A stretch of DNA of 64,000 nt from Pseudoalteromonas citrea (GTDB lineage Bacteria; Pseudomonadota; Gammaproteobacteria; Enterobacterales; Alteromonadaceae), in NCBI RefSeq assembly GCF_000238375.3, contig NZ_AHBZ03000022.1, positions 186,001 through 250,000 on the forward strand, given 5' to 3'. Within the stretch, counting starts at the first letter, position 1. Each line of letters starts with the position of its first letter. A program made the position numbers and the translations under genes. This document shows positions 56,215 through 64,000 of this stretch, piece by piece. Under the pieces are notes generated by a model, which was given only the letters and a program-made list of their open reading frames with translations, searched no databases and was not told the DNA's origin.

Positions 56215-56676
56215 ATGTCTACACAGTTACAGATTTTAGTCTTAAATGGCCCTAACTTGAATATGCTAGGGCGCCGCGAGCCGCAGAAATATGGCACACA
56301 GACGCTAAACGACATTATGCAGCCCTTAACTGACTACGCAAAACAGCACAATGTGACGCTCACACACCTGCAAAGCAACAGCGAAGCAGAGCTTATAAAT
56401 GCAATACATGGTGCGTGGCAAAAAATAGATGCCATTATCATTAATCCCGCAGCGTTTACACATACGAGTATCGCACTGCGCGATGCATTATTAAGTGTCT
56501 CTATACCTTTTTATGAAGTGCATATTACCAATGTATATGCACGAGAAGCCTTTCGCCATCACTCTTACTTTTCAGACGTGGCGCAAGGCGTTATATGTGG
56601 ATTAGGCGCAATGGGCTATCAGGCAGCTTTAATGGCTGCGATTAGCACATTGCACAGCGAAAATAACTCAAATTAA
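56215..56676 (+). CDS. aroQ: 3-dehydroquinate dehydratase, type II
   Basis: Third step of the shikimate pathway, dehydrating 3-dehydroquinate to 3-dehydroshikimate; the dodecameric type II enzyme. 153 aa with [48 protein letters not shown] and [17 protein letters not shown], which cover the active site (Arg, Tyr, Asn, His). Begins the aroQ-accB-accC run, a common order in gammaproteobacteria. Confidence 0.97.
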   Translation: MSTQLQILVLNGPNLNMLGRREPQKYGTQTLNDIMQPLTDYAKQHNVTLTHLQSNSEAELINAIHGAWQKIDAIIINPAAFTHTSIALRDALLSVSIPFYEVHITNVYAREAFRHHSYFSDVAQGVICGLGAMGYQAALMAAISTLHSENNSN

Positions 56677-56695
56677 CTAACAGGCGGGTCATTGT

Positions 56696-57154
56696 ATGGA
56701 TATTCGCAAGATCAAAAAACTTATCGAATTAGTAGAAGAATCAGGCATTGCAGAACTAGAAATCACCGAAGGTGAAGAATCAGTACGCATTAATCGTTAT
56801 AGTAATGCACCTGTAGTCGCTGCACCTCAGCAGTTTGCAGCGCCTATGGCACCAGCACCTGCTACGGCAGCGGCTCCGGCTCCAACAGCTGAAGCGCCTG
56901 CGGCTCCTGCTGCGCCGGCTGGTCACCAAGTCCTTTCTCCAATGGTTGGTACTTTTTACACTGCCGCTTCTCCAGAAGCGCCTGCCTATGTAGAAGTTGG
57001 CTCTAAAGTAAATGTTGGCGACACGTTATGTATCGTTGAAGCAATGAAAATGATGAACCAAATCGAAGCTGACAAAGCGGGTGTGGTTAAAGCGATCCTA
57101 GTAGCAAATGGCGAACCAATTGAATTCGACCAACCGCTATTCATCATCGAATAA
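56696..57154 (+). CDS. accB: Biotin carboxyl carrier protein of acetyl-CoA carboxylase
   Basis: 152 aa. N-terminal segment [20 protein letters not shown], an Ala/Pro-rich linker (about 45-75), and the biotinyl domain with the biotin site in [12 protein letters not shown]. Part of acetyl-CoA carboxylase, the first committed step of fatty acid synthesis. 19 nt after aroQ and 26 nt before accC, clearly one operon. It supplies the malonyl-CoA that the PKS module of the cluster would also need. Confidence 0.98.
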   Translation: MDIRKIKKLIELVEESGIAELEITEGEESVRINRYSNAPVVAAPQQFAAPMAPAPATAAAPAPTAEAPAAPAAPAGHQVLSPMVGTFYTAASPEAPAYVEVGSKVNVGDTLCIVEAMKMMNQIEADKAGVVKAILVANGEPIEFDQPLFIIE

Positions 57155-57180
57155 TCACGCACTTTTAGAAGGCAAACGCT

Positions 57181-58524
57181 ATGTTAGATAAAGTAGTCAT
57201 TGCAAACCGAGGTGAAATTGCACTTCGCGTATTGCGTGCCTGCAAGGAACTTGGGATCAAAACTGTCGCTGTGCATTCAACAGCAGACCGTGATCTTAAG
57301 CACGTCTTGCTTGCAGATGAAACCATTTGTATCGGTAAACCAGCAGCAACTGAAAGCTACCTAGATATTCCGCGTATCATCGCAGCTGCAGAAGTCACCG
57401 ACGCCGTTGCTATTCACCCAGGATACGGCTTTTTATCAGAAAATGCCGACTTTGCTGATCAGGTTGAGCAAAGTGGCTTCATTTTCATCGGCCCTAAAGG
57501 CGACACAATTCGTATCATGGGTGACAAAGTTGCCGCTATTGAAGCGATGCGTAAAGCTGGAGTACCGTGTGTACCAGGCTCTGACGGCCCATTAACTGAA
57601 GACCAAGATCGCAACGTACAAATCGCCAAGCGTATTGGTTACCCAGTTATCATCAAAGCCGCAGGCGGCGGTGGTGGCCGTGGTATGCGTGTTGTACGCA
57701 GTGAATCAGAGCTTATTGACTCTATCGCATTGACACAACAAGAAGCCAAGCAGTTCTTTGGTAATGGCATGGTCTACATGGAGAAATTCCTAGAAAACCC
57801 ACGTCATATTGAAGTTCAGGTATTAGCTGATGGCCAAGGTAATGCAGTTCACTTAGGTGAACGTGATTGCTCAATGCAGCGTCGTCACCAAAAAGTGGTT
57901 GAAGAAGCACCTGCGCCAGGTATTACTGAAGAGATGCGTAAATTCATCGGTGAACGCTGTACCCGTGCATGTATTGAAATTGGTTATCGCGGTGCAGGTA
58001 CATTTGAGTTCTTGTATGAGAATGGCGAGTTCTATTTCATTGAAATGAATACGCGTATTCAAGTAGAGCACCCTGTTACTGAAATGGTAACTGGTGTCGA
58101 CTTAATTAAAGAACAGCTTAAAATCGCAGCAGGCCAACCTTTGTCATTCACACAAGATGACGTTGTGATCAGAGGCCATGCAGTTGAGTGTCGTATTAAC
58201 GCTGAAGATCCAGACTCGTTTATTCCATCACCAGGTAAAATCACCCGATTCCATCCTGCTGGCGGTTTAGGTATTCGCTGGGACAGCCATATTTACGCTG
58301 ATTACACAGTTCCTCCTCATTATGACTCAATGATTGGTAAATTAATCACGTATGGTGAAAACCGTGATGTGGCTATTGCACGTGCACGTAATGCGTTAAA
58401 TGAACTCGTTATCGACGGGATCAAAACCAATACACCACTGCATAAGAAAATTCTTGCAGATGAAAACTTCCATAATGGCGGCACAAACATCCACTATTTA
58501 GAGAAGAAATTAGGCATTGCCTAA
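57181..58524 (+). CDS. accC: Biotin carboxylase subunit of acetyl-CoA carboxylase
   Basis: 447 aa ATP-grasp enzyme that carboxylates the biotin on AccB using bicarbonate and ATP. Motifs: [34 protein letters not shown], the glycine-rich ATP loop [32 protein letters not shown] and [20 protein letters not shown]. Family length is usual. Last gene of the operon, followed by a terminator. Confidence 0.98.
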   Translation: MLDKVVIANRGEIALRVLRACKELGIKTVAVHSTADRDLKHVLLADETICIGKPAATESYLDIPRIIAAAEVTDAVAIHPGYGFLSENADFADQVEQSGFIFIGPKGDTIRIMGDKVAAIEAMRKAGVPCVPGSDGPLTEDQDRNVQIAKRIGYPVIIKAAGGGGGRGMRVVRSESELIDSIALTQQEAKQFFGNGMVYMEKFLENPRHIEVQVLADGQGNAVHLGERDCSMQRRHQKVVEEAPAPGITEEMRKFIGERCTRACIEIGYRGAGTFEFLYENGEFYFIEMNTRIQVEHPVTEMVTGVDLIKEQLKIAAGQPLSFTQDDVVIRGHAVECRINAEDPDSFIPSPGKITRFHPAGGLGIRWDSHIYADYTVPPHYDSMIGKLITYGENRDVAIARARNALNELVIDGIKTNTPLHKKILADENFHNGGTNIHYLEKKLGIA

Positions 58525-58539
58525 TTACATCGCAACTCA

Positions 58540-58573
58540 GAAAGTCGGCTTGTAGTCGACTTTCTTGTTTTTA
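58540..58573 (+). terminator. Terminator after accC
   Basis: Stem GAAAGTCG/CGACTTTC with a 9-nt loop, then TTGTTTTT; 15 bp after the accC stop. Confidence 0.85.
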
Positions 58574-58741
58574 ATCTAGGTATTTCACTAAAATAGAAGA
58601 AAAATTAACCGTTTGATTTACAGATAGTTAAATTTATTACATTTCCTAGTGACAAGGCTTTTAAAAGTTTTTATACTGCATCCCGCTTGCTAATACTTTC
58701 AAGCAAAAATTCAATATGACATTTCTTATCATATTGCTGAT

Positions 58742-58818
58742 GGCCCCTTAGCTCAGTTGGTTAGAGCACACGACTCATAATCGTTAGGTCCCCAGTTCGA
58801 GTCTGGGAGGGGCCACCA
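58742..58818 (+). tRNA. ileX: tRNA-Ile2 (anticodon CAU, lysidine type)
   Basis: 77 nt with encoded CCA. Acceptor GGCCCCT/AGGGGCC, D arm GCTC/GAGC, anticodon loop CTCATAA, T arm CCCAG/CTGGG around TTCGAGT. CAU could mean Met, but the acceptor stem GGCCCCT and the ACTCATAATCG anticodon arm follow E. coli ileX, not elongator tRNA-Met (GGCTACG). So the C is expected to be modified to lysidine by TilS to read AUA. The first anticodon-stem pair (27-43) is C against T, a mismatch. Confidence 0.88.
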
Positions 58819-59300
58819 TTTCATTCGTTAGTTTTCATATTAAAAGCATCCTTTTACAGTTATCAATTCATCATTACTAAATCACTTACTATTATTGATA
58901 TTCCTATAAGTAGGTATCAATTTCTTTTCTTATGAAAAAAGATGATGACTATCAAAACTTCACTTTATTCTTCGAAGCGAGCTCCTTCTTGTAACGAATT
59001 AGAGAACCCTTGCACTATACAAACTAAATGTACAAAGCTTAAGGTAATTTTCATTTTAAGGACGGCCGGTTGGAAGCAAATAATTGCTTGGATTAATAAG
59101 ATGACTCAGCTGTTTTCTAGATCATATATCTATCTGAGTTCATCCAATAAGGATGACCAAATATTGCTATAGATCCATAGCTTTATACATAGAACGGGAG
59201 TGTAGAAAAACAGCAGCAATGCATATAAAGGTTAAGTAAGCATATACATAAAGGACCACATGACTAACCCGCTAAAGCAAGAAGGGCACGCGGCCTACAC
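58819..59300. other. Intergenic after the tRNA
   Basis: No supported gene. A 76-codon open frame at 58942-59172 lacks a ribosome site and protein-like composition. I see no integrase or attachment repeat beside the tRNA 3' end. Confidence 0.5.
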
Positions 59301-59792
59301 TCACAATAATACTGTTCTTATGATCTTTGAAATAGATGTTAAATCTGTAATGCGACTTTGTGCCTCGGCTTTTCCTACACCTTGGATAGCCTCATAATCA
59401 TCTAAAAAAAATGCGCTATCATATTGTTTAGTTTGATAGTTTTTGACATAAACCAAAACATAACAGTACATAGATATTTGATCTAGCGCCCTAAAAAAAT
59501 CAATATCTGACGCCGAAATTGTTGGCTTTATTTGATCTTTTAACTCATTTATAAATACATGCTTTACATAGACAGAGCGTGCATTCAATGTGTACTTTGA
59601 GACGTCTTCCACAGCTTGATCCGTTACTCTTTCTGATTTTATATCATCAATGATCAACAGGTGCGGCGAATATGTATTATTTTTTAACGCTTCATCAATA
59701 TCCATATCAATATTTGCATAACGACGATAATTAGGTCTTTGAGCTAAATTATGAAACCAACATTTCAGCTTTATTTGTGCTTCTTGAAACAT
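59301..59792 (-). CDS. Hypothetical protein
   Basis: 163 aa, family not recognised. A near-perfect ribosome site (AGGAGGT) before the ATG supports expression. No signal peptide or membrane helix. The centre is mixed alpha/beta (HLLIIDDIKSERVTDQAVED, MYCYVLVYVKNYQTKQYDSA). Near the end EAIQGVGKAEAQSRI is weakly like a helix-hairpin-helix loop, which is not enough to claim DNA binding. Isolated, with non-coding DNA on both sides. Confidence 0.7.
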   Translation of the reverse strand: MFQEAQIKLKCWFHNLAQRPNYRRYANIDMDIDEALKNNTYSPHLLIIDDIKSERVTDQAVEDVSKYTLNARSVYVKHVFINELKDQIKPTISASDIDFFRALDQISMYCYVLVYVKNYQTKQYDSAFFLDDYEAIQGVGKAEAQSRITDLTSISKIIRTVLL

Positions 59793-60262
59793 ATCTACCT
59801 CCTAATATCTTTTCAAACCCAATCTCTCGTCTAGCCGTACCTAGCACTTAAATGCACAAATACCGAGCAAAGAACACAATGACTATTACCGTATAAAACT
59901 ATACTCCGAGCAATATAAATATGTTCATATTCATTAAATTAGCACAACACTATCAACACAAATGTAAATAGTTGCTGCAAAAGCATTAAAAATACAACAA
60001 GTAACAAACTAATCGTAGCCAGCTTTAAGATTAATTGCCCCCGACGAATGCTGAGGGTCATTACAGCACAGACTCTCATCTTTGAATCTCTCTACTAAAA
60101 CTCGCACATTTGCACTGATTCACTTACAATGTGATCCTATCCATAGCAACGGTGCTATATAGCGATACGATTCTACTTTGTTGACTTAATAATAATTTTT
60201 ATCAACACAAGACTATTAAAAAGAATATGTTAGTATTGCTAAGCAGTGTAAGGATTTAAATT
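59793..60262. other. Divergent intergenic region upstream of zur
   Basis: No gene or repeat found. Contains the promoters of the hypothetical gene (minus) and zur (plus); GTAAGGA near 60247-60253 is the zur ribosome site. Confidence 0.5.
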
Positions 60263-60697
60263 ATGAATATTGAATTGTTGGTAAGTAAAGCTAAGCAAGT
60301 TTGTGATAACAAAGGGGCCCGCTTTACACCAATTCGTGAAAAAGTGTTCCGCCTATTGGCAAGTAAACAAGGTGGTGTTGGCGCTTATGACTTATTAGAA
60401 GAGCTAAAACTCACAGAGAGCGGTGCAAAGCCAGCCACGATTTATCGTGCACTCGATTTTTTGTCTGAGCTAGGTTTCATTCACAAAATCGAAAGTGCCA
60501 ATGCTTTTATGCTTTGCCATCATTTTGATCACATTCACCCAGTTCAGCTATTGATCTGTGATACATGTGGCCATGTTGATGAGTTACACTCTAGTATTAT
60601 TTCTCATGAATTAAATAACTTAGCGGCAGAAAAAGGGTTTATTGTCAGCGCACAAACCATAGAAGCACATGGTCAATGCGAAAAATGTAAACAGTAG
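60263..60697 (+). CDS. zur: Zinc-uptake regulator Zur (Fur family)
   Basis: Zinc-sensing repressor of zinc import genes. 144 aa. Winged helix in about 1-85 (GARFTPIREKVFRLLAS, KPATIYRALDFLSELGFIHK), then the metal/dimer domain with FMLCHHFDHIHPVQLLICDTCG and a C-terminal GQCEKCK. Two CxxC pairs form the structural zinc site. The CHH-rich stretch and the final CxxC favour Zur over Fur, which has the HHDH motif. Separate 81-bp gap to cheX. Confidence 0.88.
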   Translation: MNIELLVSKAKQVCDNKGARFTPIREKVFRLLASKQGGVGAYDLLEELKLTESGAKPATIYRALDFLSELGFIHKIESANAFMLCHHFDHIHPVQLLICDTCGHVDELHSSIISHELNNLAAEKGFIVSAQTIEAHGQCEKCKQ

Positions 60698-60777
60698 AGG
60701 CAATAGCCTGTAAAAAGCACTACACTGATATACTGGCAACGTGCATTATTAAATAAAAAAGAACAAGGGAACCACTA

Positions 60778-61245
60778 ATGAAGGTAGAGTTCATCAATCC
60801 TTTTTTGGCATCTTTAATTAACGTACTATCGACAATGGCACAAACTGAGCTGACTCCAGGGAAGCCAAAAGTCAAAAAAGACGAAGTGGCTCGTGGAGAT
60901 GTATCAGGCTTGATCGGTATGGTTGGTCCACAGACGAAAGGATCATTTTCAATTTCTTTTGATGAGAGCCTTGCACTGACCATCATGGAGCGCATGCTTG
61001 GCGAACGTCCTGACGGCATAAACGAAGAAGTGACAGACATGGTTGGAGAAATAACCAACATGGTCACTGGTGGCGCAAAGAACTTGCTAGGTGAAAAAGG
61101 CTATGACTTTGAAATGGCAACACCCATTGTCGTCTCGGGTACTGGGCACACCATTACCCACAAATGTGATGGCGCAAAATTAATGATGCCGTTCACATCT
61201 GAAGATGGCAATGCGCATATTGAGGTTAGCTTCGACACTTTATGA
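60778..61245 (+). CDS. cheX: Chemotaxis phosphatase CheX
   Basis: 155 aa CheC/CheX/FliY-family protein, which dephosphorylates CheY-P. The catalytic motif E-x-x-N is present in [20 protein letters not shown], and the fold's repeats ([28 protein letters not shown]) match CheX. Starts after an AGGGAACC ribosome site. Its stop overlaps the next gene's start (ATGA). No other che gene is adjacent, which is usual for this stand-alone form in marine gammaproteobacteria. Confidence 0.88.
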   Translation: MKVEFINPFLASLINVLSTMAQTELTPGKPKVKKDEVARGDVSGLIGMVGPQTKGSFSISFDESLALTIMERMLGERPDGINEEVTDMVGEITNMVTGGAKNLLGEKGYDFEMATPIVVSGTGHTITHKCDGAKLMMPFTSEDGNAHIEVSFDTL

Positions 61246-61670
61246 GTTGGCAGCAAATATTGATAAAACTCTCGGCAAAGCGCCGAGGTTTTCATCTTAT
61301 TGATGGAGAAATCGTACAGCATTTACCGCAAATACAAGACTATCACGTAGGCTTGTTACATTTATTTCTCCAACACACCTCCGCCAGCTTAACGATTAAT
61401 GAAAACGCAGATCCGACTGTACGTATGGATTTAGAAAGCCATTTTAATCATTTTGTACCTGAGCGTCAGGCGTATTATAAGCATGACTATGAAGGAGATG
61501 ACGATATGCCTGCGCACATTAAATCGAGCACCTTAGGCTGCGAACTCACTATCCCTATTAAACGAGGCCAATTGCAGTTAGGAACTTGGCAAGGCATTTA
61601 TTTAGGTGAGCATAGAGATCATGCTTCAAGCCGAACTGTTATAGCAACGCTACAAGGCGCCAAAAACTAA
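61242..61670 (+). CDS. yjbQ: YjbQ family (UPF0047) protein
   Basis: 142 aa, small conserved enzyme family of uncertain main role; some members show weak thiamine-phosphate synthase activity. Hallmarks: [20 protein letters not shown] (the His/Ser/Asn core), [22 protein letters not shown], and the terminal [14 protein letters not shown]. Begins at ATGA overlapping cheX, suggesting coupled translation, though I know of no functional link. Confidence 0.92.
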   Translation: MSWQQILIKLSAKRRGFHLIDGEIVQHLPQIQDYHVGLLHLFLQHTSASLTINENADPTVRMDLESHFNHFVPERQAYYKHDYEGDDDMPAHIKSSTLGCELTIPIKRGQLQLGTWQGIYLGEHRDHASSRTVIATLQGAKN

Positions 61671-61684
61671 ATAAGTGTTTTTCG

Positions 61685-62764
61685 TTACGAAATATATTGA
61701 TAACCCACGCGTGGTGTCACATTACAAAGCAATTCATACGCAATGGTATCAGCACACTCTGCTACTTCCTCTACCGCTAAATTTGGCCCCCACATTTCGA
61801 CTTCATCACCCACTGCAACCTGCTCACTATTCATACCAATATCAACCGTGATCATATCCATAGAGACACTGCCGACAATGCCATAACGATGCCCTTTAAT
61901 AACCACCGGAGTCCCTTGTTTGGCATGTCGCGGATAACCATCTCCATAACCCATGGCAACTATGGCGAGTTTGCCTGCTTTGTTACTTTGCCAACGACCG
62001 CCATAACCTACTTGTTCTCCTGCAGGTATATCACGTATCGCGATAACTTTAGTCGTTAACCGCATAACCGGTTTCAAACCATGATCAACACCTTTGCAGT
62101 TTAGCATGGGTGATACTCCATAAATCATTAGCCCAGGCCGGATCCAATCACAGTGACTCTCAGTCCAACCTAAAACCCCCGCGGAATTAGCCAAACAAAG
62201 CTGTTCATTATGATCATTAGTGAGCTGTTTAAATGCCGTAATTTGATTTTGCGTACGGGCGTTGTTTAGATCATCTGCACATGGGAAGTGGGTCATCAAA
62301 TTCACGGCACTGTGTGTATTTTTACTCGCTTTCAAACGATGATAAAACCCCTCTAACTGTGCAGGTTCAATCCCTAAACGGTGCATGCCTGTATCAATTT
62401 TTAACCACGTTGCGATTGGGGCATCAAGCTCTGCAGATTCCAGCATAGCCAATTGGTTTTCATCATGAATGATAGTTTGGAAATTATTGGCCAGTAAAAT
62501 CGGTAAGTCACTTTTATTGAAAAAGCCTTCAAGCAGAACTATGGGCTTTGTAACCCCTCCAGCGCGCAAAGCCAGTGCTTCATCAATTCGTGCGACAGCA
62601 AAGGCATCAACACTCGTCAGGTGCTGAGCAATTGTCACTAAGCCATGGCCATACGCATTCGCTTTGAGTACCGCCATCACTTTGCTGTGAGGCGCCAGCT
62701 GTTTAGTCTTTGACAAATTGTATGACAAAGCCACTAAATCAATTTTAGCAATCGCAAGTCTCAT
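61685..62764 (-). CDS. alr: Alanine racemase
   Basis: PLP enzyme making D-Ala for peptidoglycan. 359 aa. PLP-binding Lys in AVLKANAYGHGL, catalytic Tyr in QVGYGGRWQS, TIM-barrel N-domain with WLKIDTGMHRLGI and IRPGLMIYG, C-terminal beta domain with SVSMDMITVDI and LLCNVTPRVGY. It lies 60 bp downstream of dnaB on the same strand, an arrangement also seen in E. coli (dnaB-alr). Confidence 0.97.
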   Translation of the reverse strand: MRLAIAKIDLVALSYNLSKTKQLAPHSKVMAVLKANAYGHGLVTIAQHLTSVDAFAVARIDEALALRAGGVTKPIVLLEGFFNKSDLPILLANNFQTIIHDENQLAMLESAELDAPIATWLKIDTGMHRLGIEPAQLEGFYHRLKASKNTHSAVNLMTHFPCADDLNNARTQNQITAFKQLTNDHNEQLCLANSAGVLGWTESHCDWIRPGLMIYGVSPMLNCKGVDHGLKPVMRLTTKVIAIRDIPAGEQVGYGGRWQSNKAGKLAIVAMGYGDGYPRHAKQGTPVVIKGHRYGIVGSVSMDMITVDIGMNSEQVAVGDEVEMWGPNLAVEEVAECADTIAYELLCNVTPRVGYQYIS

Positions 62765-62824
62765 AATGCTCCACTACTACCCGATACTGCCAGCTTAGTA
62801 CTTTAAACTTTAGTACTTCAAACT

Positions 62825-64000
62825 TTAGTACTCGTCGTCTACAGCTGGCCCAGTATAATTATCAAATCGAGAGTATTGACCTTGGAACGTTAACCTAACC
62901 TTACCAATCGGTCCGTTACGCTGCTTTCCGATAATAATCTCTGCCACGCCTTTATCCATACTGTCTTCGTTATACACTTCGTCTCGATAAATAAACATGA
63001 TCAAATCGGCATCCTGCTCAATAGAGCCTGATTCACGTAGGTCAGAGTTAATTGGTCGTTTATCTGCACGTTGCTCTAGAGTACGGTTAAGCTGAGATAA
63101 CGCTACCACAGGACATTGTAGCTCTTTCGCTAGTGCTTTTAAGGAACGAGATATTTCTGCTATCTCTAAAGTACGATTATCAGATAAGGATGGCACACGC
63201 ATTAGCTGTAAGTAATCAACCATGATCATGCTGATCCCCCCGTGGTCGCGGGCAATACGCCGAGCACGTGAACGCACATCTGTTGGAGTTAGACCTGATG
63301 CGTCATCTACGTACATTTTCCCTTTCTCCATGAGTAGTCCCATGGTTGAAGACAATCGTGCCCAGTCATCATCATCAAGCTGACCTGTACGCACTTTTGT
63401 TTGGTTAATGCGCCCAAGCGATGCCAGCATCCTCATCATGATCTGTTCCGACGGCATCTCCAGTGAATAAATAAGTACCGGCTTGTCTTGCGTCATCGCT
63501 GCATGCTCAGCAAGGTTCATCGCAAAGGTCGTCTTACCCATAGATGGACGAGCTGCCACAATGATCAAATCTGATGGCTGTAAACCTGTGGTCATTTTAT
63601 CTAAATCTGTATAGCCAGAGCTTACCCCTGTAATACCATCTTGCGGTGATTGATATAACTCTTCTATTTTATCAACCGTTTTTTCTAGAATGTTATGTAA
63701 GCTTTGCGGCCCTTCACTGCTTTTGGTTCTCTGCTCGGCAATTTTAAATACCTTGCTTTCTGCCAAGTCTAATAACTCATGGCTATCTCGACCTTCTGGA
63801 TTAAAACCCGCTTCGGCAATTTCATTGGCAACACCAATCATCTCTCGAACAACCGCTCGCTCCCTTACGATGTTCGCATACGCATCAATATTGGCGGCAC
63901 TGGGCGTATTTTTCGCAATCTCTGCTAAATAGGCAAAGCCACCCACCATCGCCAGTTGATTATTTTTCTCTAAATTCTCAGAGATAGTGATTAAGTCGAT
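62825..64000 (-). CDS. dnaB: Replicative DNA helicase DnaB (N-terminus outside window)
   Basis: Hexameric fork helicase. The frame remains open through the window's edge at 64000 (upstream of the Met at 63947-63949 it reads ITISENLEKNNQLA), so the gene starts beyond it and about 70-100 N-terminal residues are missing. Visible: end of the N-terminal domain (GGFAYLAEIAKNTPSAANID), Walker A AARPSMGKTTFAM, Walker B MIMVDYLQLM, LSQLNRTLEQRADKRP and the Arg-finger region DLRESGSIEQDADLIMFIYR. No intein seen. Confidence 0.97.
   Translation of the reverse strand: MDLITISENLEKNNQLAMVGGFAYLAEIAKNTPSAANIDAYANIVRERAVVREMIGVANEIAEAGFNPEGRDSHELLDLAESKVFKIAEQRTKSSEGPQSLHNILEKTVDKIEELYQSPQDGITGVSSGYTDLDKMTTGLQPSDLIIVAARPSMGKTTFAMNLAEHAAMTQDKPVLIYSLEMPSEQIMMRMLASLGRINQTKVRTGQLDDDDWARLSSTMGLLMEKGKMYVDDASGLTPTDVRSRARRIARDHGGISMIMVDYLQLMRVPSLSDNRTLEIAEISRSLKALAKELQCPVVALSQLNRTLEQRADKRPINSDLRESGSIEQDADLIMFIYRDEVYNEDSMDKGVAEIIIGKQRNGPIGKVRLTFQGQYSRFDNYTGPAVDDEY

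Noticed and set aside
58742-58818. Call as elongator tRNA-Met from its CAU anticodon
   Set aside because: Acceptor stem and anticodon arm match tRNA-Ile2, not tRNA-Met.
58942-59172. 76-codon open frame after the tRNA
   Set aside because: No ribosome site, Ser/Lys-rich without domain features, no support from neighbours.

Overview
The window looks like chromosome of a marine gammaproteobacterium, most likely Pseudoalteromonas or a close relative. The evidence is AT-rich DNA, typical Alteromonadales housekeeping proteins (GroEL with a GGM-rich tail, FxsA, DsbD, AroQ-AccBC, Zur, Alr, DnaB) and RiPP-like leader peptides of a kind I associate with that genus. The genus is an inference; no 16S rRNA is present.

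Layout. (1) 1-2182, minus strand: RND efflux operon (lipoprotein, membrane fusion lipoprotein, start of the RND pump). (2) 2330-3411: two tandem ~0.54 kb repeats, each with a small Cys-rich peptide behind an '...NIAGG' leader. (3) 3855-6030: a PKD-type lipoprotein and a secreted alpha/beta-hydrolase-like protein. (4) 6347-7925: an IS3 scrap, a complete IS3-family element (6644-7832, 4-bp target duplication GCGT, A6G frameshift site) and a solo IS-end-like sequence. (5) 8119-9168: an RsgA-type GTPase. (6) 9346-45635, minus strand: a ~36 kb hybrid NRPS/PKS gene cluster. (7) 46251-51190: an accessory block beside groEL made of three two-gene cassettes, separated by duplicated copies of the groEL 3' end plus terminator and bounded by a 19-nt motif found five times. 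(8) 51192-64000: conserved chromosome (groESL, fxsA, dsbD, aroQ-accB-accC, tRNA-Ile2, zur, cheX-yjbQ, alr, dnaB).

The biosynthetic cluster, in transcription order, is cysE, a SyrB2-type non-heme iron halogenase homologue, a 4103-aa NRPS, a 6472-aa NRPS-PKS, a type II thioesterase and an ABC exporter. Reading motifs directly gives A(Cys)-T-E / C-A(Val)-T-T-E / Cy-A(Cys)-Ox-T for the first protein. The second reads dock-C-A(Val)-T / Cy-A(Cys)-T-E / Cy-A(Cys)-T-E / Cy-A(Cys)-T / KS-AT-ACP-TE. Five Cys and two Val adenylation domains, four cyclisation domains and one embedded oxidase predict a chain of D-Cys, D-Val (possibly chlorinated), thiazole, Val and three consecutive thiazolines, then one malonate extension and TE release. 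CysE would feed the cysteine demand. I do not recognise this architecture as a known product.

The groEL-side block is a second candidate novelty. Each cassette pairs one Sec-signal protein (one FlhE-like) with one signal-less small protein, and the groEL tail has been copied between them, as if gene pairs had been captured repeatedly at one site.
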